From an uncultured Lachnoanaerobaculum sp. (GTDB lineage Bacteria; Bacillota; Clostridia; Lachnospirales; Lachnospiraceae), in NCBI GenBank assembly GCA_937925515.1, contig CALALP010000045.1, positions 1-64,000 of the forward strand: 64,000 nt of DNA, written 5' to 3'. A program made the translations under genes and the position numbers. Shown piece by piece: positions 1 to 9,339 of the stretch; positions within the stretch are counted from its first letter, which is position 1, and the number at the start of each line of letters is the position of its first letter. The notes beneath the pieces are model-generated. The model was not told the DNA's origin. It did no database searches and saw only the letters and a program-made list of their open reading frames with translations.

Positions 1-29
1 GGATTTCCTCGCCGGCGGCGAGGAAATCC
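1..29. repeat. Hairpin repeat, copy A1 (cut by window edge)
   Basis: Perfect inverted repeat of 14 bp arms around one central base, core CCTCGCCGGCGGCGAGG. The right flank continues with further C residues, so the outer arm probably extends left beyond the window. It follows the 3' end of the minus-strand gene at 59-1624 and may act as its terminator. It shares its GC-rich core with copies at 22198, 32311 and 42534. Confidence 0.8.
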
Positions 30-58
30 CCCCTAATTAAATAGTGATTATAATTAAA

Positions 59-1624
59 TTACTTTCTTTCTTCAATCTTTGCTTTTATAGCCTCGATTAG
101 CTTATCAACTGTCATTTCTCCTCTTTCAGCCATTAACTCTATTGTAGCTATTGGCAGCATAACCTTTGCAAGAGGTGTATTTATAAGATGAAACTTTTCA
201 TTAATCTTTGGAAGTTCCTCCTTAAGCCATGGGTAAGCCTCGATTAACTTAGCAAGTTTTGTTTCCTTTGTGATTTCCATATTATTCTCCTTTTCTAAAT
301 TTTTTTCTAAATCTTTTTTTAACTCTTCTTTTTCTGACTCTTCTTTTTCTGACTCTTCTTTCTTATATTCATTTTCACTTTCCCAAGTAAGCAGTGTCCT
401 TGAATCTTGTAAACTTCTAATATGTGTACAGTCTTGCATCATTTCCAATACTCCCTTGAAATTCCCTGCATCATCTCTTACTGCAACATAACATATATAA
501 ATGAATTTCTCCGGCTTATTTATCCAAAATTCTGTGAAACTTTCCTCGCCACTTCTAAACTTATTAATAATTTCCTCAACTACATGAACTGAGCTTTTAG
601 GGTGGCAATTCTTAACATCTCTACCTATAACATTCTTACTTCTTGGAAATACTCTATGCTTTGTATCTGAATAGAACTTTACAATCTCATTTTCATCTAC
701 ATAAGCCAGGTCTATCGGTAAATGCTTATAAACTAAATTAATTTGATCAAGAGTAAGTTTTCCCATAGCGACGTCAAATACCTTATTAGTGTCAGCTTGA
801 TAACCATGTTTACTTAAGAGTAATGCTAAGTCCTTTGCAAAATCTCCTTGACTTTCAGGTGCTTTCTCTTCAGCTGTCTTTTCCTTCTTAGCTCCGTCTA
901 CATCAATTAAGCAAAATCCTATTTCTCTATCTCCTGACTTCATATCCTCAAATTCTTTAGGGCTTATCATAGTAAGTGAGGTAGGATATAAAATGTTTTC
1001 CTCTTTTGACATTAAATCTAAAATATCTTCTATTAAAGTAGGTTGAAATGCTATAAATTCGTCTTCCTTGCCCTCATCTAAGAGTTTTCTTGTATCTGTA
1101 ATTTCATCTCTTATATAATCATCGAGAGTCCACATAACCTCAGACGGTCTGTTAAATCCTTTTTTCTCAAGTATAGAATAAAGCTGCATTTGTTTTCTCG
1201 ATAAATGTAAACGATATTGTGCTAGCTTATCATATATTTCATACCACTGATTTTTTATAACCGGATATTGAACCAAATCTTCAACCTGCTTTAGAACCTC
1301 TCGTATAGCATCATTTTCACGGTAATAACACTTAATAGGGTGATTCTCAGGAAGTTCACTAAGTTTGCTATCTTCCATTATCTCAGAAAATAAGTCCATC
1401 ATAGACTGAATGTCTTCTTTTTTACAAACATCCTGATCATATTCCTTAGTTTCCTGCTCTATAAGTGCTATCTCATAAGGTTTTAAACTTCCAACCTTTT
1501 CTTTAAGCAATGCTCTTGCCTCTTCAAGACTAAGTCTGCCCTCTACATAATCTAGCTTTATTTTTGCAACAATTTTTAGTTTATCTCCATTGACATTGTC
1601 AAAATTTGATCTCATCTCTCCCAT
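59..1624 (-). CDS. DUF438 / hemerythrin-like / PAS / DUF1858 protein
   Basis: A 521-residue soluble protein. The N-terminal ~15-80 matches the DUF438 helical domain. Residues ~90-225 look like the hemerythrin-like domain that follows DUF438 (ENHPIKCYY near H95, HLSRKQ near H140, EENILYP near 210). A PAS fold follows at ~290-400, then a Glu/Lys linker with repeated EKEES units, and a DUF1858 domain at ~450-510. The start follows TAGGAGAG by five bases. Proteins of this architecture are suspected redox, oxygen or NO sensors, but no output domain is visible, so the function is not known. It sits alone on its transcript. The hemerythrin part lacks some of the usual histidines (HLSRKQ where HxxRKE is common), so iron binding is uncertain. 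Confidence 0.85.
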   Translation of the reverse strand: MGEMRSNFDNVNGDKLKIVAKIKLDYVEGRLSLEEARALLKEKVGSLKPYEIALIEQETKEYDQDVCKKEDIQSMMDLFSEIMEDSKLSELPENHPIKCYYRENDAIREVLKQVEDLVQYPVIKNQWYEIYDKLAQYRLHLSRKQMQLYSILEKKGFNRPSEVMWTLDDYIRDEITDTRKLLDEGKEDEFIAFQPTLIEDILDLMSKEENILYPTSLTMISPKEFEDMKSGDREIGFCLIDVDGAKKEKTAEEKAPESQGDFAKDLALLLSKHGYQADTNKVFDVAMGKLTLDQINLVYKHLPIDLAYVDENEIVKFYSDTKHRVFPRSKNVIGRDVKNCHPKSSVHVVEEIINKFRSGEESFTEFWINKPEKFIYICYVAVRDDAGNFKGVLEMMQDCTHIRSLQDSRTLLTWESENEYKKEESEKEESEKEELKKDLEKNLEKENNMEITKETKLAKLIEAYPWLKEELPKINEKFHLINTPLAKVMLPIATIELMAERGEMTVDKLIEAIKAKIEERK

Positions 1625-1785
1625 AGTTTCTCTCCTACTCTTAAAACTAAATTAAACGATATGTTCCTAAAATAGTTAGGTCTTTCTAACTGTTTTCAGT
1701 ATATCACTTTAATAAAAAAAATAAAGCAACTTATGTTACAAAAAGTCATATTTTAGATAATTTTTTTAATTTTTAATGTTTTTCT

Positions 1786-2721
1786 TTACATACAAGCTTT
1801 TTTAGCCATTTCTAATGCTGCCTCTTTGGTTTTTGCTACTGCAAAAAAGCCGTCTTTATGGCAAAAAACAGCATTTTCAACTTCACAAGCTTTTGAAAGC
1901 ATTTCTCCTTTTAATCCTCTCCATTCCTTTGGAAATGATTTTCTTTGTTTCATTAACTCTGCCCCTGTGGGTGGAATGGCTCTTATACACCAATTTTTAT
2001 CCTGTCCTTGATAAACTCCGAATAATAGCTCTCTTGCACTTAGAATATCTGACTTTAAAACTTCCTCAATCCAACCCCCTATGAATTTATCAAGTATCAA
2101 TATTTTATCTTCTGCATTTTCAATTTTTTCTCTAATAATCGCCTTTCCTTTTACTCTCGAAATGGCTCTTTTAATTTCATGATATAAAACCTCTTGTGCT
2201 ATATAGCAAGCTCTTAAAAATGAAGAGTCAACTTCATCTTCTACCTCGTCCCAATTTCTATTAAATGTAGCTATTGCAGTTGATAATGTCATCTCCTCAG
2301 GTTTACCTAGCTGACCATTATCATTGGCATCTATCCCCCTTACAAGTTCACTATCTACAATGCTTGCTACCTCTACAATATTTCTTTCTTCACAATCCAT
2401 ACTTCTTAGTATGTCATGTCCAAATGCCTCCCAAATAAGCCCTGCTGAGGAAAATTTAATTCCGTCCTCTCTTACTTTATTAAATTCAAGTTGATGATGA
2501 TCAAATCTTGCATTTAAAATGTCATACTCTGAACCAACATCATAAACAATGCCGTCTGCCTCTTTTAAGATTTCTTCATCTCTTGTTCTTAAAACCACCG
2601 GTTCTAATATAAAAGAAAGCATTGCTGTTGCAAAAATCTCATCTGCATGATGTGGTGCAGTATGAGTAAATAAATTTGGATTTTCTAAAACACTAGTTGC
2701 AATTTTTACTTTATTATACAT
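1786..2721 (-). CDS. MYG1 family metal-dependent phosphohydrolase/exonuclease (UPF0160)
   Basis: A 311-residue cytosolic protein. Near the N terminus it has the MYG1 histidine/aspartate motif HTAPHHADE (H20, H24, H25, D27), and around residue 75 it has FDHHQ, the DHH-like metal-binding signature. The length is normal for bacterial MYG1. The eukaryotic family member is described as a 3'-5' RNA exonuclease; the bacterial role is not established. It starts 16 bp after the RNase HI gene, and with that gene and the upstream sirtuin it likely forms a three-gene minus-strand operon, which hints at a nucleic-acid-related job. Confidence 0.9.
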   Translation of the reverse strand: MYNKVKIATSVLENPNLFTHTAPHHADEIFATAMLSFILEPVVLRTRDEEILKEADGIVYDVGSEYDILNARFDHHQLEFNKVREDGIKFSSAGLIWEAFGHDILRSMDCEERNIVEVASIVDSELVRGIDANDNGQLGKPEEMTLSTAIATFNRNWDEVEDEVDSSFLRACYIAQEVLYHEIKRAISRVKGKAIIREKIENAEDKILILDKFIGGWIEEVLKSDILSARELLFGVYQGQDKNWCIRAIPPTGAELMKQRKSFPKEWRGLKGEMLSKACEVENAVFCHKDGFFAVAKTKEAALEMAKKACM

Positions 2722-2737
2722 ATTTTTTCCTTTAACC

Positions 2738-3349
2738 TTAAATTCCTAAGGCTTTCTTTGCAAGTTTATCAGCCAATTCATTGTATTTATCCCCTGAATG
2801 TCCCTTTACCTTTACAAATTTTACCTTAAGTTTATTTTTTATTTTATTATAAAAACTGACATAACTAATAGTACCTTTTTTAGTAGCTTGCCACTCTCCA
2901 AGACACCACCTGGATATCCCCTCATAGTCATGATATATTTTAAGCTTGGGTATATTTTGATCAATGCAATATTGCATTGCCGCCTCTGCTCCTTTTATCT
3001 CTCCTGCAACATTTCTCATTGACGAAAGTTCATTTGATTTAAAAGCCTTTGAAAACTCAAACATTTTCCCCTTATAAAAAAATACTATTCCATAGGAAAA
3101 CGACTTTGTTGCATCATCATAACTTCCGTCAACATAAGCTTTCGCCTCTTCACTATTATCAATTTCATAAACTTCTTTTTTCTCATGAAATTCTACATTT
3201 TGATTTAAATAATCATTTGCCTCTGCAAGAGTTTTAAAGCTCTTATAAACAGCACCTGAAAAGGCATCTATACTTTTTCTACATTCCTCCCAACTTCTAA
3301 AAACACCTGTATTTCTGCCATTTTTTACTGCATAATATTTCTTTTGCAT
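2738..3349 (-). CDS. rnhA: Ribonuclease HI with N-terminal hybrid-binding domain
   Basis: A 203-residue enzyme expected to cut the RNA strand of RNA-DNA hybrids. Residues ~3-48 are the viroplasmin-like hybrid-binding domain (KYYAVKNGRNTGVF). Residues ~66-203 are the RNase H fold, with catalytic acids D74 (YVDGSYDD), E117 (AGEIKGAE), D141 (YHDYEG) and D194 (ELADKLA), and the flexible His loop GHSGDKYN. All key residues are present. It lies between the sirtuin and MYG1 genes, 17 bp from each, consistent with one transcript. The two-domain form is typical of Firmicutes and of eukaryotic RNase H1. Confidence 0.93.
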   Translation of the reverse strand: MQKKYYAVKNGRNTGVFRSWEECRKSIDAFSGAVYKSFKTLAEANDYLNQNVEFHEKKEVYEIDNSEEAKAYVDGSYDDATKSFSYGIVFFYKGKMFEFSKAFKSNELSSMRNVAGEIKGAEAAMQYCIDQNIPKLKIYHDYEGISRWCLGEWQATKKGTISYVSFYNKIKNKLKVKFVKVKGHSGDKYNELADKLAKKALGI

Positions 3350-3366
3350 TTAATTTCCATTCTTTC

Positions 3367-4077
3367 TTAATTTATTGCATTTTCTAAAACCTTAGAAATG
3401 CTGTCATTTATAATCAAATCAGCTTTATAATCCATAGCTGTTTCTGATTTATTTATTAAAACTAATTTATTTCCATTATAATAATCTATAAAACCTGCTG
3501 CCGGATATACTACAAGTGAAGTACCCCCTACAATTAGCACATCAGCATTTTGAATATAATTTATAGCCTTTGAAATCTTTCCTGAATCCAAGCTTTCCTC
3601 ATATAAAACCACATCAGGCTTTATTATACCACCACAACTACATCTTGGAACACCTGTAGAATTTTTGACAATGTCAATACCATATTTCTTATGGCATTTC
3701 ATACAAGTATTATGTTCTATGCTACCATGTATTTCAATTACTTCTTTACTACCTGCTGCTTGATGAAGTCCGTCTATATTTTGAGTAATAATTGCTTTTA
3801 GTTTACCCATTTCCTCAAGTTTCGCAAGTGCCTTATGTGCCATATTTGGCTTTGCATCATAATTTAATATTTTATCTCTGTAAAACTTATAAAACTCTCT
3901 AGGATTTTCCATAAAAAAACTATGACTAAGTATTGTTTCAGGGGGATAGTCATATTTTAAATTATATAATCCGTCCTGACTTCTAAAATCAGGTATTCCA
4001 CTTTCAGTAGAAGTTCCTGCACCACCAAAAAATACTATATTATTGCTATCATTTATCCAATCTCTAAGTTTAGTCAT
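3367..4077 (-). CDS. cobB: NAD-dependent protein deacylase, Sir2 family
   Basis: A sirtuin that would remove acyl groups from lysines using NAD+. Signature motifs are GGAGTSTESGIPDFRS (NAD binding), TQNIDGLHQ, the catalytic His in IEIHGS, and a zinc ribbon with CMKC and CSC cysteines, followed by GGIIKPDVVLYEE and GGTSLVVYPA. The longest frame starts 63 bp upstream, but the ATG used here follows GGGAGGG by three bases and gives MTKLRDWI, a normal sirtuin start of 236 residues. It is probably the first gene of the sirtuin-rnhA-MYG1 transcript. Confidence 0.92.
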   Translation of the reverse strand: MTKLRDWINDSNNIVFFGGAGTSTESGIPDFRSQDGLYNLKYDYPPETILSHSFFMENPREFYKFYRDKILNYDAKPNMAHKALAKLEEMGKLKAIITQNIDGLHQAAGSKEVIEIHGSIEHNTCMKCHKKYGIDIVKNSTGVPRCSCGGIIKPDVVLYEESLDSGKISKAINYIQNADVLIVGGTSLVVYPAAGFIDYYNGNKLVLINKSETAMDYKADLIINDSISKVLENAIN

Positions 4078-4192
4078 TTTCCCTCCCACATTATTATTTT
4101 TATCAAATGTCATCTGCAATCTATTATAATTATAGTCCACTTTGCAATAAGATACTAGATTTTTTTGTGTGAAATAATTAAATATATATTAA

Positions 4193-4221
4193 TGGAGATT
4201 TATCTATAAAAATGATATAAT
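4193..4221 (+). promoter_or_regulatory. Sigma-A-type promoter for the zinc-ribbon/ABC operon
   Basis: TGGAGA (-35, four of six consensus bases), a 17 bp spacer, then a perfect TATAAT at 4216-4221. The zinc-ribbon gene begins 47 bp further on behind AGGAGG. Confidence 0.6.
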
Positions 4222-4268
4222 ATTTGTGTACTATGTATTTATAATTTTGATAATAGGAGGTATGTGTT

Positions 4269-5969
4269 ATGAATTGCAGTAATTGTAACGCCCCATTAAA
4301 TGAAAATGATACTTTTTGTAGCAACTGTGGAACACCGGTAAATCAAGCTCCAAAAACACCACCTGAAGTAACTCAGATAGTTGGAGCAACTCCACAAGAA
4401 CCTAGAAAAAAGTTTCCTAAAATTCCACTTATAATAGCAGGAGTTGTACTTATACTTATAATTGCACTTGGAGTATTTAATGCAAGTGCTATTGAAAACA
4501 TGGTGAAAAGACAATTTAGTTCTCCAAAAGATTATTTAAAATATATTGTTGAAAGAGATGCAAAGCGTAGCAGTGATATGATTGCAAATGTTTATGGCAA
4601 TTACATCACTCAAGCAAAAAAACAGATTAAACAAACAAATGAAGTTGACTATAAATTCACTGTTGGAAAGCCTGCCAAAGATTTATTTAAGAAAGTTGCA
4701 GGTAGTGATGTAGATATTGACTGGCTAGATACTTTATCTGTTAAAACTCTTACTACTATAGATAAGAAACAGGTTGGAACTAAAACAAATTTAACTATAA
4801 ATGATACACCTATTACTGATGTAATTTCAATTATGACAAATGAGGGTGTTTCAATTTCAGTCCCTACAATCTCACCTGATGAATTATATTCAGAAGTTGA
4901 TGATGATGTTCCATTTATAAATGTAGATAAATTTTTAGATTTTTATGACAATTTACCTGATAAAGCTAAGGTTAAAACTGTCTTAAAGAACTATGCCTCA
5001 TTTGAATTTGATAGTGGAAGTAATTATAAGGCAAGTTCCGATTCAATATCAGCTGGAGATTTAAGTGTACCTGTTTATGCAATAACAAGAGAATATTCTC
5101 CGGAAGATATGAAAGACTCATTTACTAAACTAGCTGATAAGATGTCAAAAGATAAAGATTTAAAAGAGGTATTTAAGAAAACATATAATGCATATTTTGA
5201 TTTGTATAATGAAAATTATGTAACTATGTTAGGTCTTCCAAATGACCCTGATGAGGCCTATGATAAACTTATAAATAAGCTTGATGACTTCGCAGATGAT
5301 TATGATAATACTGCTTCAACTGTTAAAGTAACTACTTGGATAGATAGCTTTGGAAATGTTATTGGTAATAAATCTGAATCAGATAATGGAGTTACAGTCA
5401 ACTCATTTGAATATAAGCTATTAACAAAAGGTGGAAAATTTGCTATTTATATTTCTGTAAAAGAAGATGATAATGAACTTTTTGGTATTGAGGGTAATGG
5501 TAAATTAAATTTAGGAAAAGCAAGTGGAAATATTACCCTCTATAAAGATGATGATGTTGTTTCAGATTTAAAATTAAAAACACTTGATCTAACGAAACTT
5601 AAATCAGGAGTTTTAGAAACTGAGTTTGAGGTAATTCCAAATTCAGAATTTATTGATTCAAGTGGTATAGCAGACATGGCTTTATCAGATTTTACTTTTG
5701 GTGTTAAATCTTCCAAAGATAAGGCCAGCTTTACTATAAAACATGATTCATCAGACTTTTTAAATCTCGATATTACTGCAAAAGTTGGTAAACCTGAAAA
5801 AATTGAAATAAAGGCTGATAATTCTTATGATATAAGTAATTCTTCTGATATGCAAGATTATTTTAAAGATGCTGATTTTGATAAATTACTTGATAATCTT
5901 GAAAATGCAGGTGTAAGTCAAGATATTGTAGATGAACTGGAAAATAGCATATCATACATGACAAACTAA
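4269..5969 (+). CDS. Zinc-ribbon, single-pass membrane protein of unknown function
   Basis: A 566-residue protein. The N-terminal zinc ribbon has two CxxC pairs (C3/C6, C17/C20), followed by a Pro-rich linker and one membrane segment at ~52-71 (IPLIIAGVVLILIIALGVF). The remaining ~490 residues are acidic, rich in Asp, Lys and Ser, and predicted to lie outside the cell. The topology (cytoplasmic zinc ribbon, one anchor, large outer domain) is common for Firmicutes zinc-ribbon proteins, several of which are envelope proteins of unknown role. It starts behind AGGAGG and ends one base before the ABC ATPase start, so it is probably co-translated with that exporter and could be its accessory or sensor. 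I do not recognise the outer domain. Confidence 0.8.
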   Translation: MNCSNCNAPLNENDTFCSNCGTPVNQAPKTPPEVTQIVGATPQEPRKKFPKIPLIIAGVVLILIIALGVFNASAIENMVKRQFSSPKDYLKYIVERDAKRSSDMIANVYGNYITQAKKQIKQTNEVDYKFTVGKPAKDLFKKVAGSDVDIDWLDTLSVKTLTTIDKKQVGTKTNLTINDTPITDVISIMTNEGVSISVPTISPDELYSEVDDDVPFINVDKFLDFYDNLPDKAKVKTVLKNYASFEFDSGSNYKASSDSISAGDLSVPVYAITREYSPEDMKDSFTKLADKMSKDKDLKEVFKKTYNAYFDLYNENYVTMLGLPNDPDEAYDKLINKLDDFADDYDNTASTVKVTTWIDSFGNVIGNKSESDNGVTVNSFEYKLLTKGGKFAIYISVKEDDNELFGIEGNGKLNLGKASGNITLYKDDDVVSDLKLKTLDLTKLKSGVLETEFEVIPNSEFIDSSGIADMALSDFTFGVKSSKDKASFTIKHDSSDFLNLDITAKVGKPEKIEIKADNSYDISNSSDMQDYFKDADFDKLLDNLENAGVSQDIVDELENSISYMTN

Positions 5970-5970
5970 T

Positions 5971-6660
5971 ATGACAAAAGTTGGTACTGATTATACAGTA
6001 AAAATAGTTAATGTCCAAAAAAGTTATGGTAAAAAAGAGGTTTTAAAGGATATAAACTTTTCATTTAATTCAGGGAGTTGTATAGGTATTTTAGGTGGAA
6101 ATGGAAGTGGAAAAACTACTCTCCTTTCAATACTTATGGGTATACAAAAACCTAGTAATGGATATTTTTATTATAATGAAAAAGATTTATTTAAGGAGGT
6201 AACTCTTAGGCGAAAGCTTTTAGGTCTAATCCCTCAAAATAATCCTCTTATTGAAGAATTAACTGCCTTTGATAATTTATTATTATGGTATAATAGAATA
6301 GACTTAAAAAAGGAATTATCAAGTGGCACTCTTTCTTTACTTGGTATTGATGAATTTATAAAAGTTCCTGTATATAAAATGAGTGGTGGTATGAAAAAAA
6401 GGTTGTCTATTGCTTGTGCATTGGCTACAAATCCACAAATAATTTTAATGGACGAACCTACATCTGCACTTGATTTTGAATGTCAAAATATAATACATAA
6501 TTATATCAAAAACTTTAAAGCATCAGGAAAAAGTGTAATTCTTGTAACCCATGACGCACTTGAACTTGATTTATGTGATTCTCTTTATATTTTAAAAAAC
6601 GGAGTTTTTAATAAATATAATTATAATAATGATATTTTGGGGCTTATAAATAAGCTTTAA
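5971..6660 (+). CDS. ABC transporter ATP-binding protein
   Basis: A 229-residue ATPase subunit. Walker A is GGNGSGKTT (42-50), the Q-loop is LIPQNN, the signature is MSGGMKKRLS, Walker B is IILMDEPTSALD, and the switch His is in VTHDALE. The form matches ABC-2 type exporters (CcmA/NatA-like), not importers. It starts one base after the zinc-ribbon gene stop. Two membrane partners follow at 6776 and 7992, separated from it by a short hairpin repeat. Substrate unknown; lipid, peptide or drug export are all possible. Confidence 0.92.
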   Translation: MTKVGTDYTVKIVNVQKSYGKKEVLKDINFSFNSGSCIGILGGNGSGKTTLLSILMGIQKPSNGYFYYNEKDLFKEVTLRRKLLGLIPQNNPLIEELTAFDNLLLWYNRIDLKKELSSGTLSLLGIDEFIKVPVYKMSGGMKKRLSIACALATNPQIILMDEPTSALDFECQNIIHNYIKNFKASGKSVILVTHDALELDLCDSLYILKNGVFNKYNYNNDILGLINKL

Positions 6661-6728
6661 GGGGCTAAGAGTGGATTGTCCCCCATAGGGGGACAATTCA
6701 CAATAGATAGATATTTTGCAACACACTC
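6661..6728. repeat. Short MITE-like hairpin repeat, copy B1 (inverted orientation)
   Basis: A 68 bp unit with a 14 bp arm hairpin at 6671-6701 (GTGGATTGTCCCCC, ATA, then its complement with one G-T pair). Its right end (AGATATTTTGCAACAC) is the reverse complement of the TGTCGCAAAATATCT left end of the copies at 35457 and 43959. It sits inside the exporter operon between ATPase and first permease, so it may attenuate transcription there. Confidence 0.75.
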
Positions 6729-6775
6729 AGTAAAATTTATTTAGTTTATTACAATTCAAATTAATAGGTACTTAT

Positions 6776-7990
6776 ATGTATACATTACTTCAAATCAAAA
6801 AAAGTCTTAAACATCTTACTGTTACAATTATCTCGACGCTTATTCTTACATTTATCCTGTCATTATTAGTGTTTTTAATATTTAAATCTGACTCAAGTAA
6901 GATTGATAAACAAAAAATAAATATCGGTATAGTTGGAGATGTAAAAGACTCCTATCTTGGAGTTGGGCTTGGTATCTTAGAAACCTCGGACTCCTCTCGT
7001 TTTAGTATAAGTTTCTTAGCATTATCCAAAAAAGAGGCAATAGAAAAATTACAAAAAGAGGAAATCACTGCATTTTTAGATATGCCAAAGGACTTTATAA
7101 CTGCACTTTCTGAGGGCAGACATGTTCCCCTAAGTCTTGTAACTATGAAAGCAGATAACTCACTTGTTGTTGAGATTATGAAAGAAATATCAGAAGTCAT
7201 ATCAGTAACCATAGTAAACTCAGAATATAGTGTATACGCTATGCAAGAATACTTACTAGACCACAAATTAGATAACAAACTATCTGAAAGCACTGACAAA
7301 TTAAATCTTTTACTTTTAAATCAAGTCTTTAAAAGAAATAATTTCTATCAAATAGACTATTATGGAATATATAAAAGTGATTCTATTTTTGTATATTACC
7401 TTTCTGCCATAATAATATTATTTTTATTGTTATGGGGGAGTAATGGTGGAACTTTACTTTATAAAAAAGATTTTTCAATCTATAAACTACTTAATCTATA
7501 TAAAGTAAAGGCAAACTTACAAGTCCTAAGCGAATTTGTCGCCTATGTATTTATGATAGTCTTAAATTTGATTTTTGTATTTATACTATTTTTTATTGCT
7601 GTTTTATACTTTGAAATTGACACTATTTCATTAGGTATTAATATAGATTTAGTACAACTTTTCTTATTAAGTTTTCCTGTAATAATACTCATAAGTTCAT
7701 TGCACTTTTTGATTTTTGAGTTTAATGCTGATATATTAACCTCAATTATGAGTAGTATAATTATTTCAATTCTAATGGCATATATTTCAGGGGTTTTTTA
7801 TCCAACTTCATTCTTTCCTAAAACTATTGCGATGTTAGGGAATAATTCTCCTGTTGGTGTATCATTTAGATATTTACGCCTAGTATTAAAAGATGAATAC
7901 TCATTAAAACTTTTGATTTATATACTACTTTATACTATATTGTTTTTAGGTATCTCAATATTCCTACGAAAAAGGAGATTAAAAAGTTAG
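6776..7990 (+). CDS. ABC-2 type transporter permease, first subunit
   Basis: A 404-residue membrane protein. One N-terminal membrane segment (~15-37) is followed by an extracytoplasmic domain of ~180 residues, then about five or six more membrane segments from ~205 to 400 (for example ILFLLLWG and LISSLHFLIF). This is the ABC2_membrane_3-type layout of exporter permeases. It precedes a second, similarly built permease by one base. The start is MYTLLQIKK; no strong ribosome binding site is seen, only weak purine runs, so the exact start is less certain. Partner of the ATPase at 5971. Confidence 0.85.
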   Translation: MYTLLQIKKSLKHLTVTIISTLILTFILSLLVFLIFKSDSSKIDKQKINIGIVGDVKDSYLGVGLGILETSDSSRFSISFLALSKKEAIEKLQKEEITAFLDMPKDFITALSEGRHVPLSLVTMKADNSLVVEIMKEISEVISVTIVNSEYSVYAMQEYLLDHKLDNKLSESTDKLNLLLLNQVFKRNNFYQIDYYGIYKSDSIFVYYLSAIIILFLLLWGSNGGTLLYKKDFSIYKLLNLYKVKANLQVLSEFVAYVFMIVLNLIFVFILFFIAVLYFEIDTISLGINIDLVQLFLLSFPVIILISSLHFLIFEFNADILTSIMSSIIISILMAYISGVFYPTSFFPKTIAMLGNNSPVGVSFRYLRLVLKDEYSLKLLIYILLYTILFLGISIFLRKRRLKS

Positions 7991-7991
7991 T

Positions 7992-9197
7992 ATGCAAAGA
8001 GTAAAATTTTTCACTTGGTATATTTTATTGAGTAAAAGACTGTTAAAAAAAGTCGGTTTCTTAGCCATGTTAATAACTCTCCTAATACTTACATTAGGAA
8101 TTAAATTTTTCTCATCAAGGGAAGAAAGCTCTGTCCTTAAAATAGGATTATACATTGATAAGGACTTTAATAAAAATATAGAAGAAAAAACAAGAAAGTC
8201 AAACGCAAAAAACATTAACACCTCAGATGATTTATCTCAAAATATCATAGATAACTTACTTAGAAAAAATAGTATAATAAACTTTTCAAAGGTAAATTCC
8301 TATGATGACATTTACAATAAATTATCAAAAAAAGAATTAGATGCTGTATGGGCATTTCCCCCTAACCTTTCAAGCCTTATAGAAAACTATTCAAACTCAA
8401 AAAATAAACTTATAAGACTTATTGAACAAGATGATACAGTCCCTCTAAAACTTAGTAGAGAGATACTTTTCAAAGAACTCTACCCCTATATCTCATTTTC
8501 AACTTATAAAAACTTTTTAATTAATGAATTAAAACCTGAAGATATATCTACATTTGAAAATGAAATAACTAGCTACTATGATAATATAAATGTTACAGGT
8601 GATTTGATAGAATATAAAACCTATAATGAAAATGATAACTCCATAACAGAAAATCCTAAAAATAACAGCTCATTTCTATTAAGCCCACTTAGAGGACTTA
8701 TATCAATATGGCTTTTTTCCTGTGGAATACTTGGAGCTGCTTACTACTGTCAAGATTTAAAAAATGGGCTATTTACATTAATTCCAATAGAGCTTAGAGC
8801 AAACTTAGCAATCTTTTATCAACTTTGTATTGTTGTAAATGCTACAATTATAATGCTTGCAAGCCTATTTTTAACAGGACTTTTTGTAGATTTCACTTCT
8901 GAAATGATAAATATTATAATGCTTATTCTTTCAATTACCTTATTTTCAAACTTACTAAGACTTGTACTTAAGAATAATGCAACCTCACTAGTAAGCCTAA
9001 TCCCTGTAATAATAGTATTAAGTTTAGTTTCAAGTCCTGTATTTTTAAGTATAAATACAAAATTTCAGTATTTACTGCCTATAAATTTCTATCTTAGATT
9101 ATTTTACCAAAGTGATATTTTAATTAAGTTTATTTGCTATATATTAGTTTTAGTAGTGGTAAATGTAGTTTTGATAGGGGTAAATAGAAAGGAGTAA
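7992..9197 (+). CDS. ABC-2 type transporter permease, second subunit
   Basis: A 401-residue membrane protein built like its upstream neighbour: N-terminal membrane segment (~20-37), a large outer domain (~40-225), then about six C-terminal membrane segments (~230-398). It begins one base after the first permease stops, so the two are almost certainly co-translated and form a heterodimeric channel with the ATPase at 5971. The two permeases share layout but little obvious sequence identity. The C terminus ends in VNRKE. Substrate unknown. Confidence 0.85.
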   Translation: MQRVKFFTWYILLSKRLLKKVGFLAMLITLLILTLGIKFFSSREESSVLKIGLYIDKDFNKNIEEKTRKSNAKNINTSDDLSQNIIDNLLRKNSIINFSKVNSYDDIYNKLSKKELDAVWAFPPNLSSLIENYSNSKNKLIRLIEQDDTVPLKLSREILFKELYPYISFSTYKNFLINELKPEDISTFENEITSYYDNINVTGDLIEYKTYNENDNSITENPKNNSSFLLSPLRGLISIWLFSCGILGAAYYCQDLKNGLFTLIPIELRANLAIFYQLCIVVNATIIMLASLFLTGLFVDFTSEMINIIMLILSITLFSNLLRLVLKNNATSLVSLIPVIIVLSLVSSPVFLSINTKFQYLLPINFYLRLFYQSDILIKFICYILVLVVVNVVLIGVNRKE

Positions 9198-9226
9198 GAA
9201 ACTTTTGCTAATTTTTGCTAATTTAT

Positions 9227-9334
9227 GAGCTGTTGCAAAGTATCTGTGTATCTTGTCCCTCACAGAAAGGGACAAGATATATAATAAATGATTATTTAAA
9301 TTTATAATTAAAATCTGTTAATTCAACAACTCCC
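9227..9334. repeat. MITE-like hairpin repeat, copy B2
   Basis: About 108 bp. The left end GAGCTGTTGCAAAGTATCTGT matches the ends of the copies at 35457 and 43959. A hairpin with perfect 12 bp arms (TATCTTGTCCCT) and a 7-base loop lies at 9249-9279. The right end ATTCAACAACTCCC is a degenerate version of the other end. It lies between convergent genes and probably terminates the exporter transcript. Just upstream is a short direct repeat of TTTTGCTAATTT. Confidence 0.7.
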
Positions 9335-9339
9335 TAACT

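Noticed and set aside
9227..9334. Hairpin copies as a CRISPR array
   Set aside because: Copies are scattered singly through the window with no regular spacing or spacers.
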